From DASVNK01 sp036383895 (lineage in GTDB: Bacteria > Verrucomicrobiota > Verrucomicrobiia > Limisphaerales > SXQI01), in contig DASVNK010000075.1 of NCBI GenBank assembly GCA_036383895.1, forward strand, positions 1 through 64,000: DNA of 64,000 nt, read 5' to 3'. The notes under the pieces are model-generated. The model worked only from the letters and a program-made list of their open reading frames with translations. It searched no databases and was not told where the DNA came from. The position numbers and the translations under genes are program-made. Of this stretch, positions 1 to 8,099 are shown piece by piece (within the stretch, counting starts at the first letter, position 1; each line of letters begins with the position of its first letter).

Positions 1-547
1 AAGCAATCCAGTTGACGAACTCTGCGTCGTTCCACAATTCATTGTGCGCCCAAATCACGGTGAAGTGTTCGCGTAAGATCCGCTCCGCTTCAGGATGTTT
101 CGTGCGCGCAATCGCCTGCGCAAAGTTGCAACTGCGTCCGATCTCCACCGACCTTAGTGCCCTCACCAACAAGTCAAAAGCATCCGCTTGCGGCAATGTG
201 CCTGCCACTTGAAGCGCAATCGCCGACCATTCCGTCGTGCCGCCGTGCTCCATGATCAGCCGCACCATCTCAGGAAAATCGGACTGCTTTCTGAGAAATG
301 AACATGACTGGCAGAATTCCAGCCGCTCTCTCTTTTCCCAGTTATGCCACCCTCGCAAAAGTTCGTCCGCGGTAATCGACGCACTTCCGTCCATGAACCG
401 GGAAATTTGGAAGGTTTGCTTCTTTTCGGCAGAATGAAAACTCCTCGCAAAACGCCCCTCGTGCTTTAACGGCATTCGCACCCCTTCGAACATTACGGCC
501 TCCGGATATTCCGATCCATATCTCGCCTCAAGCTCTTCACGCGTCAT
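1..547 (-). CDS. Hypothetical protein, cut by the left window edge
   Basis: An open reading frame starts at an ATG (complement of 545-547) and runs without a stop to base 1, so at least 182 residues are present and the C-terminus lies outside the window. The protein begins MTREELEARYGSEYPEAV. It is soluble-looking, with alternating charged and hydrophobic helices (for example around LLVRALRSVEIG and AERILREHF) that suggest helical-repeat (HEAT-like) packing. I see no signal peptide or catalytic motif and do not recognise the family. Codon use is ordinary for the window. It is the first gene of whatever lies to the left on this strand. Confidence 0.7.
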   Translation of the reverse strand, partial: MTREELEARYGSEYPEAVMFEGVRMPLKHEGRFARSFHSAEKKQTFQISRFMDGSASITADELLRGWHNWEKRERLEFCQSCSFLRKQSDFPEMVRLIMEHGGTTEWSAIALQVAGTLPQADAFDLLVRALRSVEIGRSCNFAQAIARTKHPEAERILREHFTVIWAHNELWNDAEFVNWIA

Positions 548-1021
548 CCTCGTACCCTATCAACTCCAGCATACGAGCCCAAGTCCCCGCTGCAAACGAT
601 AACCCGGGCCCGCCCCGATGCCGCCGCACCCGCACCACGGGGGTAGGGCGCGTTGTCCCAACGCGCCGCGGGCGCACGGCAGCCAAACGACAACAAAATG
701 GCCGGTGCGTAAGAAACGCTGCCTGGTAACTCCGAAGCCTCCGAAACCTTTGAACGTTCCCCACCACCTCAGGTCTACAAACTCAGAAACCGTGATCAGA
801 GCCTACAACTCCCGCCGCCGCGCTTTCTGGACCGCCATGCGCCTTGGCAGCGTCATCTCAAAACGTCGCAAAATCGTTATCGCATCCGCGATCGCCGCAT
901 CCGCGCTCGCAACCTTCTACGCGCTCCAGCCCTATCACGCGAAAACAACCATTCTGCTCACGTGTTCTGCTTGTTCCAACGGAACCACCGTCTGCGCCTG
1001 TCCTGACATAAACTAAACGAA
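548..1021. other. Gene-poor stretch with a palindromic element
   Basis: About 470 bases between two minus-strand genes hold no gene I can support. At 641-684 there is a GC-rich palindromic element. A possible 59-residue plus-strand reading frame (837-1016) starts with KRRK followed by a hydrophobic stretch, which could be a tiny membrane protein, but it has no clear ribosome binding site and no recognisable family, so I do not call it as a gene. Confidence 0.4.
641..684. repeat. Dispersed palindromic element, copy 1
   Basis: Bases 647-655 and 659-667 form a perfect 9-bp GC-rich stem around a TCC loop, followed by GCGGGCG and a CA-rich tail. The same architecture and much of the flank recur at 7894-7938. 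A third hairpin with a TCC loop lies at 1901-1919. Function unknown; it resembles a REP-like intergenic palindrome. Confidence 0.6.
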
Positions 1022-1516
1022 TTATAAGGCTCCCAACGCGTGCCCATTCTCGCTGCACGTTGGAAGTTGGCCAATGTTCCCCAGGGAGTATTGACCTCCG
1101 GCTGGACAGACCGGTATGGCATCGCGCACCAAGTAAGGGGAGATATCGGCAGCCTCAACTGCATCCCCTGCCTTCCTCCGCTTTTCGAGCGCCCACTGCT
1201 CTTTTGCGCCATCGATCTGGCGAAGATGATTGATGCACGCACCTTTCTTTGCGGATTTTTCGGCCACCTTCAGATTCTCCGCTGCGGCTGCTTCAGATCG
1301 CTGCAGAGCTGCGTTAGCTTCCCGCCGCATTTCGCTCTTCGCATGCTCCCGACCGGCGACGTATCCGATCGCCAAACAGACCACGCACCCGACGAGTCCA
1401 ACCATTTTGTTCATGATGTTCGCCTGAGAACACCCTCGGTTAAGAAATGTTGCGCTTGAACGACCGAACAACGCGTTGATCCGGTCGTCTGCTTTGACGA
1501 CTTGGCCGATCTTCAT
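1022..1516 (-). CDS. Membrane-anchored protein with a pilin-like C-terminal domain
   Basis: A 164-residue protein. The ATG at 1516 is preceded by GGGAGGAGTTTA, a strong ribosome binding site, so I prefer it over the internal ATG at 1414. After about 35 residues comes one transmembrane helix (VGLVGCVVCLAIGYVAG), then an alanine/glutamate-rich coiled-coil-like linker, then ACINHLRQIDGAKEQWAL followed by a CPAGGQYSL segment and a CSENGH ending. That C-terminal pattern (CxNxLRQIDGAK, later CPxGGxY and C..GH) is familiar from the many pseudopilin-like proteins of Verrucomicrobiota. The usual prepilin leader (GFTLIE) is absent. Role unknown; anchoring in the inner membrane with the domain outside is inferred. 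Confidence 0.7.
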   Translation of the reverse strand: MKIGQVVKADDRINALFGRSSATFLNRGCSQANIMNKMVGLVGCVVCLAIGYVAGREHAKSEMRREANAALQRSEAAAAENLKVAEKSAKKGACINHLRQIDGAKEQWALEKRRKAGDAVEAADISPYLVRDAIPVCPAGGQYSLGNIGQLPTCSENGHALGAL

Positions 1517-1868
1517 TAAACTCCTCCCATGATCACGAACAACCTTTCGTGGTCACTCAGCCCGTGGCTGAACAAAAGCCTCGACCCCGTCGATCCCCCA
1601 CGCCAGAGTGATCAGAGCTTTTCTTTTTTTCGGACGAACTTTGTACCCACACCTTCGTCAATCGTGCTCCCTTCCGATCCCGCTGCCCTGTTCTCTCTGG
1701 GCCGCCGTGCTCGACTCGCGCCCACGACGAGACACGCGCCAACACAACCTGCAGCGACCCTTTTCGCCCCTTAAACAACTCCACCCACGCACCCCTCGCA
1801 TCCACCCCCTCGGTTCCCTTCGTGTTCATTGGTCCCGCGCCTGCGGGATTCGTGGTTTCTTCCACCTT

Positions 1869-1900
1869 CCTTGGCATTTGGCATTTGGTCTTTGGTCATT
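1869..1900. repeat. TTTGG heptamer array, copy 1
   Basis: Four imperfect seven-base units of the form TTTGGYM run in tandem. A second array at 5226-5257 matches this one at 30 of 32 positions. Both sit in intergenic DNA. A dispersed short repeat of unknown function. Confidence 0.65.
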
Positions 1901-1919
1901 CACGGCGGTCCCCGCCGTG
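1901..1919. repeat. Perfect hairpin with TCC loop
   Basis: CACGGCGG and CCGCCGTG form an 8-bp perfect stem around TCC. It abuts the TTTGG array and is followed by a T-rich stretch. No gene ends upstream on the plus strand, so I read it as a repeat element rather than a terminator. Confidence 0.55.
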
Positions 1920-1969
1920 CTTTCTATTTGCTGTTTTCCCACAGCCTCGCATTATCACCCCTCTTTAAA

Positions 1970-3562
1970 ATGAAAGTGCTGGTTTGTGACCCGGTTTCGC
2001 CCAAGGGCATCGCCCTCCTGAAGCAGTGCAAGGACTTCGAAGTCGTCGTCCTCGATAAACGCCTCAAGGAAGACGAACTCATCCCCATCGTCAAAGATGT
2101 CGCCGCCATGGTCGTCCGCTCCGAGACCAAGGTCACCCGCAAGGTCATGGAAGCCGCCCCCGAACTCCGCGTCGTCGGCCGCGCTGGCGTGGGTGTGGAT
2201 AACGTCGACGTGGAAACCGCCACCGGTCGTGGCATCGTCGTCATGAACACCCCCAGCGGCAACACCATCTCCACCGCTGAACTCACCTTCTCCATGCTCA
2301 TGGCCAGCGCCCGCAAAATCCCGCAGGCCCACATGTCCATGAAGGAAGGCAAGTGGGACCGCAAAGCCTACTCCGGCGTCGAGCTCTACAACAAAACCCT
2401 CGCCATCCTCGGCATGGGCCGCATCGGCAGCGAAGTCGCCCGTCGCGCCATCGCCTTCGGCATGCGCGTTCTCGCTTACGATCCATACCTTTCCCTCTCC
2501 CGCGCCAAGGCGATGCAGGTCGAACTCGTCGAGAAACTCGAAGATGTTTTCCCGCACGCCGATTTCATCACCGTCCACATGCCCATGACCGATGAAACCA
2601 AAGGCATGTTGAACGCCGCCGCTTTCGCCAAAATGAAGAAGGGCGTCCGCATCCTCAACTGCGCCCGGGGCGGAATCGTCAACGAAACCGATCTCGTCGA
2701 AGCCATCAAATCCGGCCAGGTCGGCGGCGCCGCGCTCGATGTTTACGAAACCGAACCGCTTCCGGCCGATCATCCCCTCCGCAAGTTGCCCGAAGTCATC
2801 ATGACTCCCCACCTCGGCGCGAGCACCGATGAAGCCCAGGAAAACGTCGGCATCGAAGTCGCCGAAGCCATCACTGATTACCTCGTTAACGGCGCCGTCC
2901 GCAACGCCGTTAACCTTCCAAACCTGGACGCAAAAACCTACGCCGTCGTTAAGCCCTACCTGGAACTCGGCACCCGCCTCGGCCGCCTCATCGGCCAGCT
3001 CGGCGCGAAACGCAACGAACGTCTCGTCATTACCTACGGCGGCAAAGCAGCCGAACTCGCCACCGACCCTGTCACCCGCAGCGTCCTGAAAGGGTTTCTC
3101 GAGCAAGCTGGCGGCAAAGATGTCAACCAGGTCAATGTCCGCACCATGGCCAATTCCCTCGGCATCCTCGTTGAAGAAGTTAAAACCCACGAAGCCTCGG
3201 ACTTCAACGAATGGCTCCACGTCGCCGCTCATTCCGGCGGCACAAAGACCAGCGCTGGTGGCACCCTCATCGGCGCGCGCAACGAACCCCGCATCGTCCG
3301 CGTCCACAGCCGCCCCGTCGAAATCGTCCCGAACGGCGTGCTCTTTTTCATGACCAACAAGGACCGCCCCGGCATCGTCGGCTACATCGGCACCCTCATG
3401 GGCAAATACAAAGTCAACATCGCCAGCATGAGCCTCAGCCGTAACACCGCCGGTGGCGAAGCCCTCACCGTCCTCAATCTCGACAGCGTTCCGCCCCAGG
3501 AACTCCTCGACGAAATCGCCAAGGACAAAGACATTTCCAATGTTAAAGTGGTGACACTGTAG
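1970..3562 (+). CDS. serA: D-3-phosphoglycerate dehydrogenase
   Basis: Catalyses the first step of serine synthesis, 3-phosphoglycerate to 3-phosphohydroxypyruvate with NAD. The 530-residue product is the long bacterial form. It has a split substrate-binding domain, a Rossmann domain with GMGRIG (residues 148-153), and the expected catalytic trio: Arg in CARGG (about 233), Glu in ETEP (about 262) and His in HLGAST (about 281). The ASB-type intervening domain follows, then a C-terminal ACT domain (about 455-530, NKDRPGIVGYIG) that in this family binds serine for feedback control. The open frame extends upstream to 1829, but homology to the family begins at MKVLVCD, so I start at 1970. A peptidyl-prolyl isomerase gene begins 4 bases after its stop. 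Confidence 0.95.
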   Translation: MKVLVCDPVSPKGIALLKQCKDFEVVVLDKRLKEDELIPIVKDVAAMVVRSETKVTRKVMEAAPELRVVGRAGVGVDNVDVETATGRGIVVMNTPSGNTISTAELTFSMLMASARKIPQAHMSMKEGKWDRKAYSGVELYNKTLAILGMGRIGSEVARRAIAFGMRVLAYDPYLSLSRAKAMQVELVEKLEDVFPHADFITVHMPMTDETKGMLNAAAFAKMKKGVRILNCARGGIVNETDLVEAIKSGQVGGAALDVYETEPLPADHPLRKLPEVIMTPHLGASTDEAQENVGIEVAEAITDYLVNGAVRNAVNLPNLDAKTYAVVKPYLELGTRLGRLIGQLGAKRNERLVITYGGKAAELATDPVTRSVLKGFLEQAGGKDVNQVNVRTMANSLGILVEEVKTHEASDFNEWLHVAAHSGGTKTSAGGTLIGARNEPRIVRVHSRPVEIVPNGVLFFMTNKDRPGIVGYIGTLMGKYKVNIASMSLSRNTAGGEALTVLNLDSVPPQELLDEIAKDKDISNVKVVTL

Positions 3563-3566
3563 CTTG

Positions 3567-4556
3567 ATGAAACTGCGCACACTCATTCTCTCTGCGTTCC
3601 TCTGCGTCCTCTGCGGTGAAAAAATTCTCGCCGCGGACCTCTTTGCCGACAAAGTCGTAGCCCGCGCCAAAGGACTCGAAATCAAGGAAAGCGATCTGGA
3701 GAAAGCCTTCATCGGCCACAAAGCCGCTTCCGCCGCCATGGGCCAGCCGCTCCCCGGCAACTTCGACGATCGTCTTAAGGCGCAGATCCTCGATAAAATG
3801 ATCGCCACGCGCCTCATGCTCGTCCGTGCCACGCCGCAAGACCGCGAAGATGGCAAAGCCACCGCGCAAAAGCTAATCGCCGAAGGGAAACAAAAAGCGA
3901 GCAACGAAAGCACCTACCGCCGCCGCCTCCTCGCAGTCGGTTCCAGCCCGGAAGAATACGAAGCTGAAATCCTCGAACAAGCCACCGTCCAGGCCGTCAT
4001 CGAACGCGAACTCGGCCGCAAAGAAATCATCACCGACGCCGATACCCGCAAATATTACGAAGACAATGCGGACCGCTACAAAGAACCCGAGAAAGCCCGC
4101 GTTCAGCATATTCTCTTCGCCACCCGCAGAATCCCCAGCGGCGAACCACTTTCCCAGAACGAACGCACCGCCAAGAAAACCGCCGCCGAACGCACACTCG
4201 AGCGCGCCCGCGCCGGTGAAGATTTTAGCAAACTGGTCCTCGAACTGAGCGACGATCCCGAATCGAAACCAAAAAACGGCGAACTCACTTTCTCACGAGG
4301 CCGCGGCGTCGTCCCGCCGCAATTCGAATCCGCCGCGTTCTCTCTTGAAGTCGGCAAAATCAGCGACCCCGTTCTCACCGTCTTCGGCTATCACATCATC
4401 AAGCTTCTCGAGAAAATTCCCGCCGGCATGGTCCCCTTCGACAAGGTCCACGAACGCATTCGCCTCATCCTCCAACGGGACGCCGTCCAAAAGAAACTCC
4501 CCGACTTCCTCGCCCAAATCAAAAAGGACGCCGGCGTGGAAATCCTGCTGAAGTAA
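3567..4556 (+). CDS. Exported parvulin-type peptidyl-prolyl cis-trans isomerase
   Basis: A 329-residue secreted folding factor. The N-terminus MKLRTLILSAFLCVLCG ending in AAD is a signal peptide. Residues about 30-170 form the helical SurA/PrsA-like chaperone part. A PpiC (parvulin) domain spans about 178-283, from RVQHILFATRRIP to GYHIIKLLEK. It probably assists folding of envelope proteins in the periplasm. It starts 4 bases after serA, so co-transcription is likely although the functions are unrelated. The ATG at 3567 is preceded in frame by TTG; I use the ATG. The DNA encoding the signal peptide (3584-3625) consists of repeated CTCTGCGT-like units and resembles a dispersed intergenic repeat. 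Confidence 0.88.
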   Translation: MKLRTLILSAFLCVLCGEKILAADLFADKVVARAKGLEIKESDLEKAFIGHKAASAAMGQPLPGNFDDRLKAQILDKMIATRLMLVRATPQDREDGKATAQKLIAEGKQKASNESTYRRRLLAVGSSPEEYEAEILEQATVQAVIERELGRKEIITDADTRKYYEDNADRYKEPEKARVQHILFATRRIPSGEPLSQNERTAKKTAAERTLERARAGEDFSKLVLELSDDPESKPKNGELTFSRGRGVVPPQFESAAFSLEVGKISDPVLTVFGYHIIKLLEKIPAGMVPFDKVHERIRLILQRDAVQKKLPDFLAQIKKDAGVEILLK

Positions 4557-4561
4557 CGCGC

Positions 4562-5179
4562 TTACTTCCGGCTTTTCACCTTCCGCGAAACAAAGTGGCT
4601 GCCTGCGAGATAAAACCGCAGCGGCCAATCCGCCGCTTGCGTCAGACCAATCCGCGTCGTCGTCACTCGTGGCCCGAACTTCCGCCGAAAGTTTTTCACG
4701 TCCGGATTCTCTGCCACAAACACCGCCGAGTTCGCATCACACAAATCAACTCCGTCCAGCTTCCGATCAACATCCAACGCCACGCACAATTTCCCTGGCC
4801 CGCTCGTCAGCGCCGTCTCTGTTTCCACCGGCCGGTTCTCCCGCATCCATTCCACCCCCATACTCGCCTCAATCGCGCGCACCAGCACCGCTTCACCAAT
4901 TCCCCGCGCACGACACACCGTATTGAAGCAATGATAGAATCCGTAGATCAGGTAAACATACGACCGCCCCGGCTCGCCGAACATCGACCGATTTCGATTC
5001 GTCTCGCCCTCGAACGCATGACACCCCGGATCATTCGTGATGTATGCTTCCGTCTCCACGATCGGCCCGCCCGCAAAACCCTCCACCGTCCGGCGAACCA
5101 GGTAATGCCCCAGCAACCGTGGCGCCACCACCTTCGCGGAAGGCGCATAAAAATCGCGGGGCAGGGGATTGAACGTCAT
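4562..5179 (-). CDS. DNA-3-methyladenine glycosylase, AAG/MPG type
   Basis: Base-excision repair enzyme that removes alkylated purines such as 3-methyladenine and hypoxanthine. The 205-residue length fits the bacterial family. Family hallmarks are visible: VETEAY (catalytic Glu44 and base-stacking Tyr46 by alignment with human AAG Glu125/Tyr127), CHAFEG (His54), then RNRSMFGEPGRSYVYLIYG and LTSGPGKLC. The protein is monocistronic on this strand and convergent with the isomerase gene, whose stop lies 5 bases away. Confidence 0.93.
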   Translation of the reverse strand: MTFNPLPRDFYAPSAKVVAPRLLGHYLVRRTVEGFAGGPIVETEAYITNDPGCHAFEGETNRNRSMFGEPGRSYVYLIYGFYHCFNTVCRARGIGEAVLVRAIEASMGVEWMRENRPVETETALTSGPGKLCVALDVDRKLDGVDLCDANSAVFVAENPDVKNFRRKFGPRVTTTRIGLTQAADWPLRFYLAGSHFVSRKVKSRK

Positions 5180-5225
5180 CGAGCAGAACTTCGCAGGATC
5201 TAGACCGCGACTTCCGTGCGCCGAC

Positions 5226-5257
5226 CCTTGGTATTTGGCATTTGGTATTTGGTCATT
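5226..5257. repeat. TTTGG heptamer array, copy 2
   Basis: Matches the array at 1869-1900 at 30 of 32 positions. It lies in the short gap between the glycosylase start and the symporter stop. Confidence 0.65.
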
Positions 5258-5260
5258 TCC

Positions 5261-7441
5261 CTAATGTCCCATCCCATGTTCCTGAATGTATTCCTGCTTC
5301 AAGCCAAGCGTTTCCGGCGCGTGCAACACCAGCATCTTCATTCGCACGTCGCTCGGCACTTCCGCGCGCGTCAGTTTCGAAACGACAATCATCAACGTAA
5401 TCGCCAGCGGCACTGCCCAAATCGCCGGCTGTTCACACAAGATCCGCACTAACGGATGCGCCGCCCAAAATTGATTCAGATCGAACAGCTTGAACAAAGC
5501 CGGGCTATTCGGCGCCAGCGCCAGATCACTAAAGCTCGTCAACGTGATACAACCCAGCGCGAGTAATCCGCCCGTCAACATCCCCGTTGCCGCGCCCTTC
5601 ATCGTCATTCCGCGCCACCACACGCTCATGAACAACAGCGGAAAATAACTTGCCGCCGCAATTGCAAACGCCTGGCCCACCATGAAATTAATCTGCAACT
5701 GCTCCACTTGTGTCCCGAGCAAAATCGCAATTACCCCAATGATCACTGCTGAAATCTTAAACGCCCGCATCCGCTGCTCCGGCGTTGAACTCGGCCGCAA
5801 AATGCGCCCATAAATATCGTGCGCGAGCGCGCCCGTCATCGAAACAAGCAACCCGCTGAACGTGCTCATAAACGCCGCGAACGCGCCCGCGCATGTGATC
5901 CCGCTCATGATCGATCCCAAATGCGGCACGCGCTCATTCAAGAGCCGCGGCAACTGCAAAACGATACTGTCCGTCCCCTTCGCCCCCGTCTGCGTGTAAA
6001 GCTCCGGCATCAAGTTCCGCCCAATCACCCCGAACACCGGCGGAAAAACATAAAACACCCCAATCAAAATCATCACCCACATCGTCGTCCGCTTCGCCGC
6101 CACCCCATTCGGATTCGTATAAAACCGCACCAAAATGTGCGGCAACCCAGCCGTCCCGCACACCAGCGCGATGATCAACGAATACGTGTAGAGCAACGAA
6201 TACGGCCGCTGCTCCTCACCAGTAATTCCCGCGCGCGCCGCCGCTTTCGTCGTCAGCGGACCGAACGGCGAAATCCACGCTGCATCTTTGGGGGCTTTCT
6301 CCGGAAGTGCTTTGCGCAATAGATCAGTTGGCTCATAACTGCTAAGAATAGCCTGGAATTCGGCGACCCGACTTCTCGGAGCCGCTATGAGCATCTCCGT
6401 CTCATGCGGAATGAGAGCCACGTCGGCCTGCCACAGGAGATTCGTAATTTCGTTTCGGACTTCGCGAAGGGTGAGGTTCCGGCCCGGATTAAACGTGAAA
6501 GTTACCGGAAGTGGAGTCTGAGGATAGAGCAGGACATTTCTGCCGAAACAGTCGCCTACCCAGCGAAGAAAACCCGCGGACGGGAAGTCAACCATCGCAA
6601 TCTGTCCTGCTGCCACGACCATATCGGGATCGGGCGGCTTCGGACGCGGAGCCATTTGGCGCCGGTACTGTTGGATCAACGAGGTAATCTCTGTGGGCAG
6701 TCCTGGCTGAGACGGTCGAGCATAATCTGGTTGCACGAAATTAACCGTGTTCGTTGGGGCGTTCCGGTCGATTGAGTTCGCGCCGAGATGCTTCCCATAT
6801 CCCCCGTAAACACTCATCAACACAAACACTGGCACGGAAATCGCAAACATCTTTGCCCAGTATTGAAACGCCTGCACCAGCGTAATTCCCTTCATCCCGC
6901 CCAGCGCGACATTCAGCGTAATCACCGCGCCCACCAGCACTACCCCTGCCCAATAAGGCAGTCCCGGAAATATGTAAGCCAGCGTTGTCCCCGCGCCTTT
7001 CATCTGCGGCATCGTGTAAAAAAATCCAATGAACAACACGAAACACACCGCGATCTTCCGGAACAACGCCGAGTCATATCGCCCTTCCGCAAAATCCGGA
7101 ATTGTGTAAGCCCCAAACCGCCGCAGCGGCCCCGCGATAAACAGCAGCAAGAACAAATACCCGCAGGCGTAACAAACCGGATACCACAACGCATCGTATC
7201 CGGAACTCATCACCATCGCCGCCACCCCCATGAACGACGCCGCCGACAAATACTCGCCCGAAATCGCCGACGCATTCCATCCCACCGATACCGAACGGCC
7301 CGCCACGAAAAAGTCCCCGGCAGTTTTGGAAGTCCTGGCGGACCGGAAACCCATCCAAATCGTGACCGCCACCGTCACCAGCGAAAACGCCAGGATCCAG
7401 GGATCAACGTTGATCGCGGCGAAAAACGGAGTCGAAAACAT
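5261..7441 (-). CDS. Sodium:solute symporter (acetate permease-like) with a large soluble insertion
   Basis: A 726-residue secondary transporter of the SSF family, closest in look to the ActP/VC_2705 cation-acetate symporters that pair with a DUF485 protein. SSF features include AGDFFVAGRSVSVGWNASAI near residue 45, GEYLSAASFMG, and many membrane helices. Family members are usually about 550-600 residues. Here about 170 extra residues (about 222-397) sit in one loop. Within it, about 283-365 reads like a secretin N0/STN-type domain (LRWVGDCFGRNVLLYP, VTFTFNPGRNLTLREV). I start at the ATG at 7441; a TTG at 7450 would overlap the upstream gene's stop. The substrate, probably a short carboxylate, is inferred. 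Confidence 0.85.
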   Translation of the reverse strand: MFSTPFFAAINVDPWILAFSLVTVAVTIWMGFRSARTSKTAGDFFVAGRSVSVGWNASAISGEYLSAASFMGVAAMVMSSGYDALWYPVCYACGYLFLLLFIAGPLRRFGAYTIPDFAEGRYDSALFRKIAVCFVLFIGFFYTMPQMKGAGTTLAYIFPGLPYWAGVVLVGAVITLNVALGGMKGITLVQAFQYWAKMFAISVPVFVLMSVYGGYGKHLGANSIDRNAPTNTVNFVQPDYARPSQPGLPTEITSLIQQYRRQMAPRPKPPDPDMVVAAGQIAMVDFPSAGFLRWVGDCFGRNVLLYPQTPLPVTFTFNPGRNLTLREVRNEITNLLWQADVALIPHETEMLIAAPRSRVAEFQAILSSYEPTDLLRKALPEKAPKDAAWISPFGPLTTKAAARAGITGEEQRPYSLLYTYSLIIALVCGTAGLPHILVRFYTNPNGVAAKRTTMWVMILIGVFYVFPPVFGVIGRNLMPELYTQTGAKGTDSIVLQLPRLLNERVPHLGSIMSGITCAGAFAAFMSTFSGLLVSMTGALAHDIYGRILRPSSTPEQRMRAFKISAVIIGVIAILLGTQVEQLQINFMVGQAFAIAAASYFPLLFMSVWWRGMTMKGAATGMLTGGLLALGCITLTSFSDLALAPNSPALFKLFDLNQFWAAHPLVRILCEQPAIWAVPLAITLMIVVSKLTRAEVPSDVRMKMLVLHAPETLGLKQEYIQEHGMGH

Positions 7442-7446
7442 GTTGT

Positions 7447-7770
7447 TCAAGATTGTTTCGTTCCACTCCGGCTGCCTGCTTGCACCCGCGCCGATTCACC
7501 CTCCTCCATCGCAATCGAGCGTCGGATAAAATAAAACGCGATCACCCACACCAGCGGAAAGAAAAGCACCCCCAGCAGCAGCCACGTCAGCGTGAATCCA
7601 GCCACCCGCTTCGCCATCAACTCCGGCGCGAAATAATTCAGCAGCGGCAACCCGAGCAGCGCCACCAGAAACGTCGCCGCGCACGCAATCGAAAGCCGCA
7701 ATTGTCGCCGCATCAACCGATGCAAAAACGCCTCACTATGAATATCCAGATCGCTCGTGTCCGGGGTCAT
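7447..7770 (-). CDS. DUF485 membrane protein, symporter partner
   Basis: A 107-residue protein with two hydrophobic helices (LSIACAATFLVALLGLPLLN and FTLTWLLLGVLFFPLVWVIA), separated by the family motif around FAPELMAKRVAGF. DUF485 (YjcH-like) genes typically precede actP-type symporters, and this one ends 5 bases before the symporter ATG. I use the ATG at 7770 (MTPDTSDLDIHSEAF) rather than a TTG further upstream. Its role in acetate or carboxylate transport is inferred from context. Confidence 0.85.
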   Translation of the reverse strand: MTPDTSDLDIHSEAFLHRLMRRQLRLSIACAATFLVALLGLPLLNYFAPELMAKRVAGFTLTWLLLGVLFFPLVWVIAFYFIRRSIAMEEGESARVQAGSRSGTKQS

Positions 7771-8099
7771 CGCGCGACGTTGTAACCCACCCCCCCGCAA
7801 AAACCAACCGCCAATGTAACGCGTTCACCCTTGAGGGTGTGATTAAAAGCGGGTGAGCTGACCGCGATCAATTCGCCATTCCAAAAGCACTTCGGTTGGG
7901 CGCGCCTGTCCCAGCGCGCCGCGGGCGTAAGACAACCGTCCTCCAAACCCAGAACGTGAGCGTAATCTCACCCACAATTAACCACACCCCACCCTTGATC
8001 ACTCCCTCCTTTTCACATCACAAATGAATTAGCTTCCGCAAAGGACCGCAGCGTCCTGGGATTACCACCGCCAAGAATTCCAAGCCCTAAGAGGGCACC
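7771..8099. other. Intergenic region with palindromic repeat
   Basis: About 330 bases without a gene. It holds CACCC-TTGA-GGGTG near 7830 and the second copy of the TCC-loop palindrome (7894-7938). The promoter of the DUF485-symporter pair should lie near 7780-7890; none is obvious. Confidence 0.4.
7894..7938. repeat. Dispersed palindromic element, copy 2
   Basis: GGCGCGCCTG and CAGCGCGCC pair with one bulged base around a TCC loop (7899-7920), followed by GCGGGCG. It is framed by CGGTTG (7894-7899) and its complement CAACCG (7933-7938). The order of parts is the same as at 641-684. Confidence 0.6.

Larger units (their letters stand above)
1520..1969. other. Long region upstream of serA with repeats, no gene
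   Basis: About 450 bases without a supportable gene. It is pyrimidine-rich on the plus strand. It contains four tandem TTTGG-type heptamers (1869-1900) directly followed by a perfect hairpin (1901-1919). The serA promoter must lie here, but no convincing -35/-10 pair stands out. Confidence 0.4.

Noticed and set aside
1955..3913. 652-codon open frame on the minus strand opposite serA and the parvulin gene
   Set aside because: Its translation is Phe/Asp/Gly-rich with no domain and mirrors the codon bias of the real genes on the other strand.
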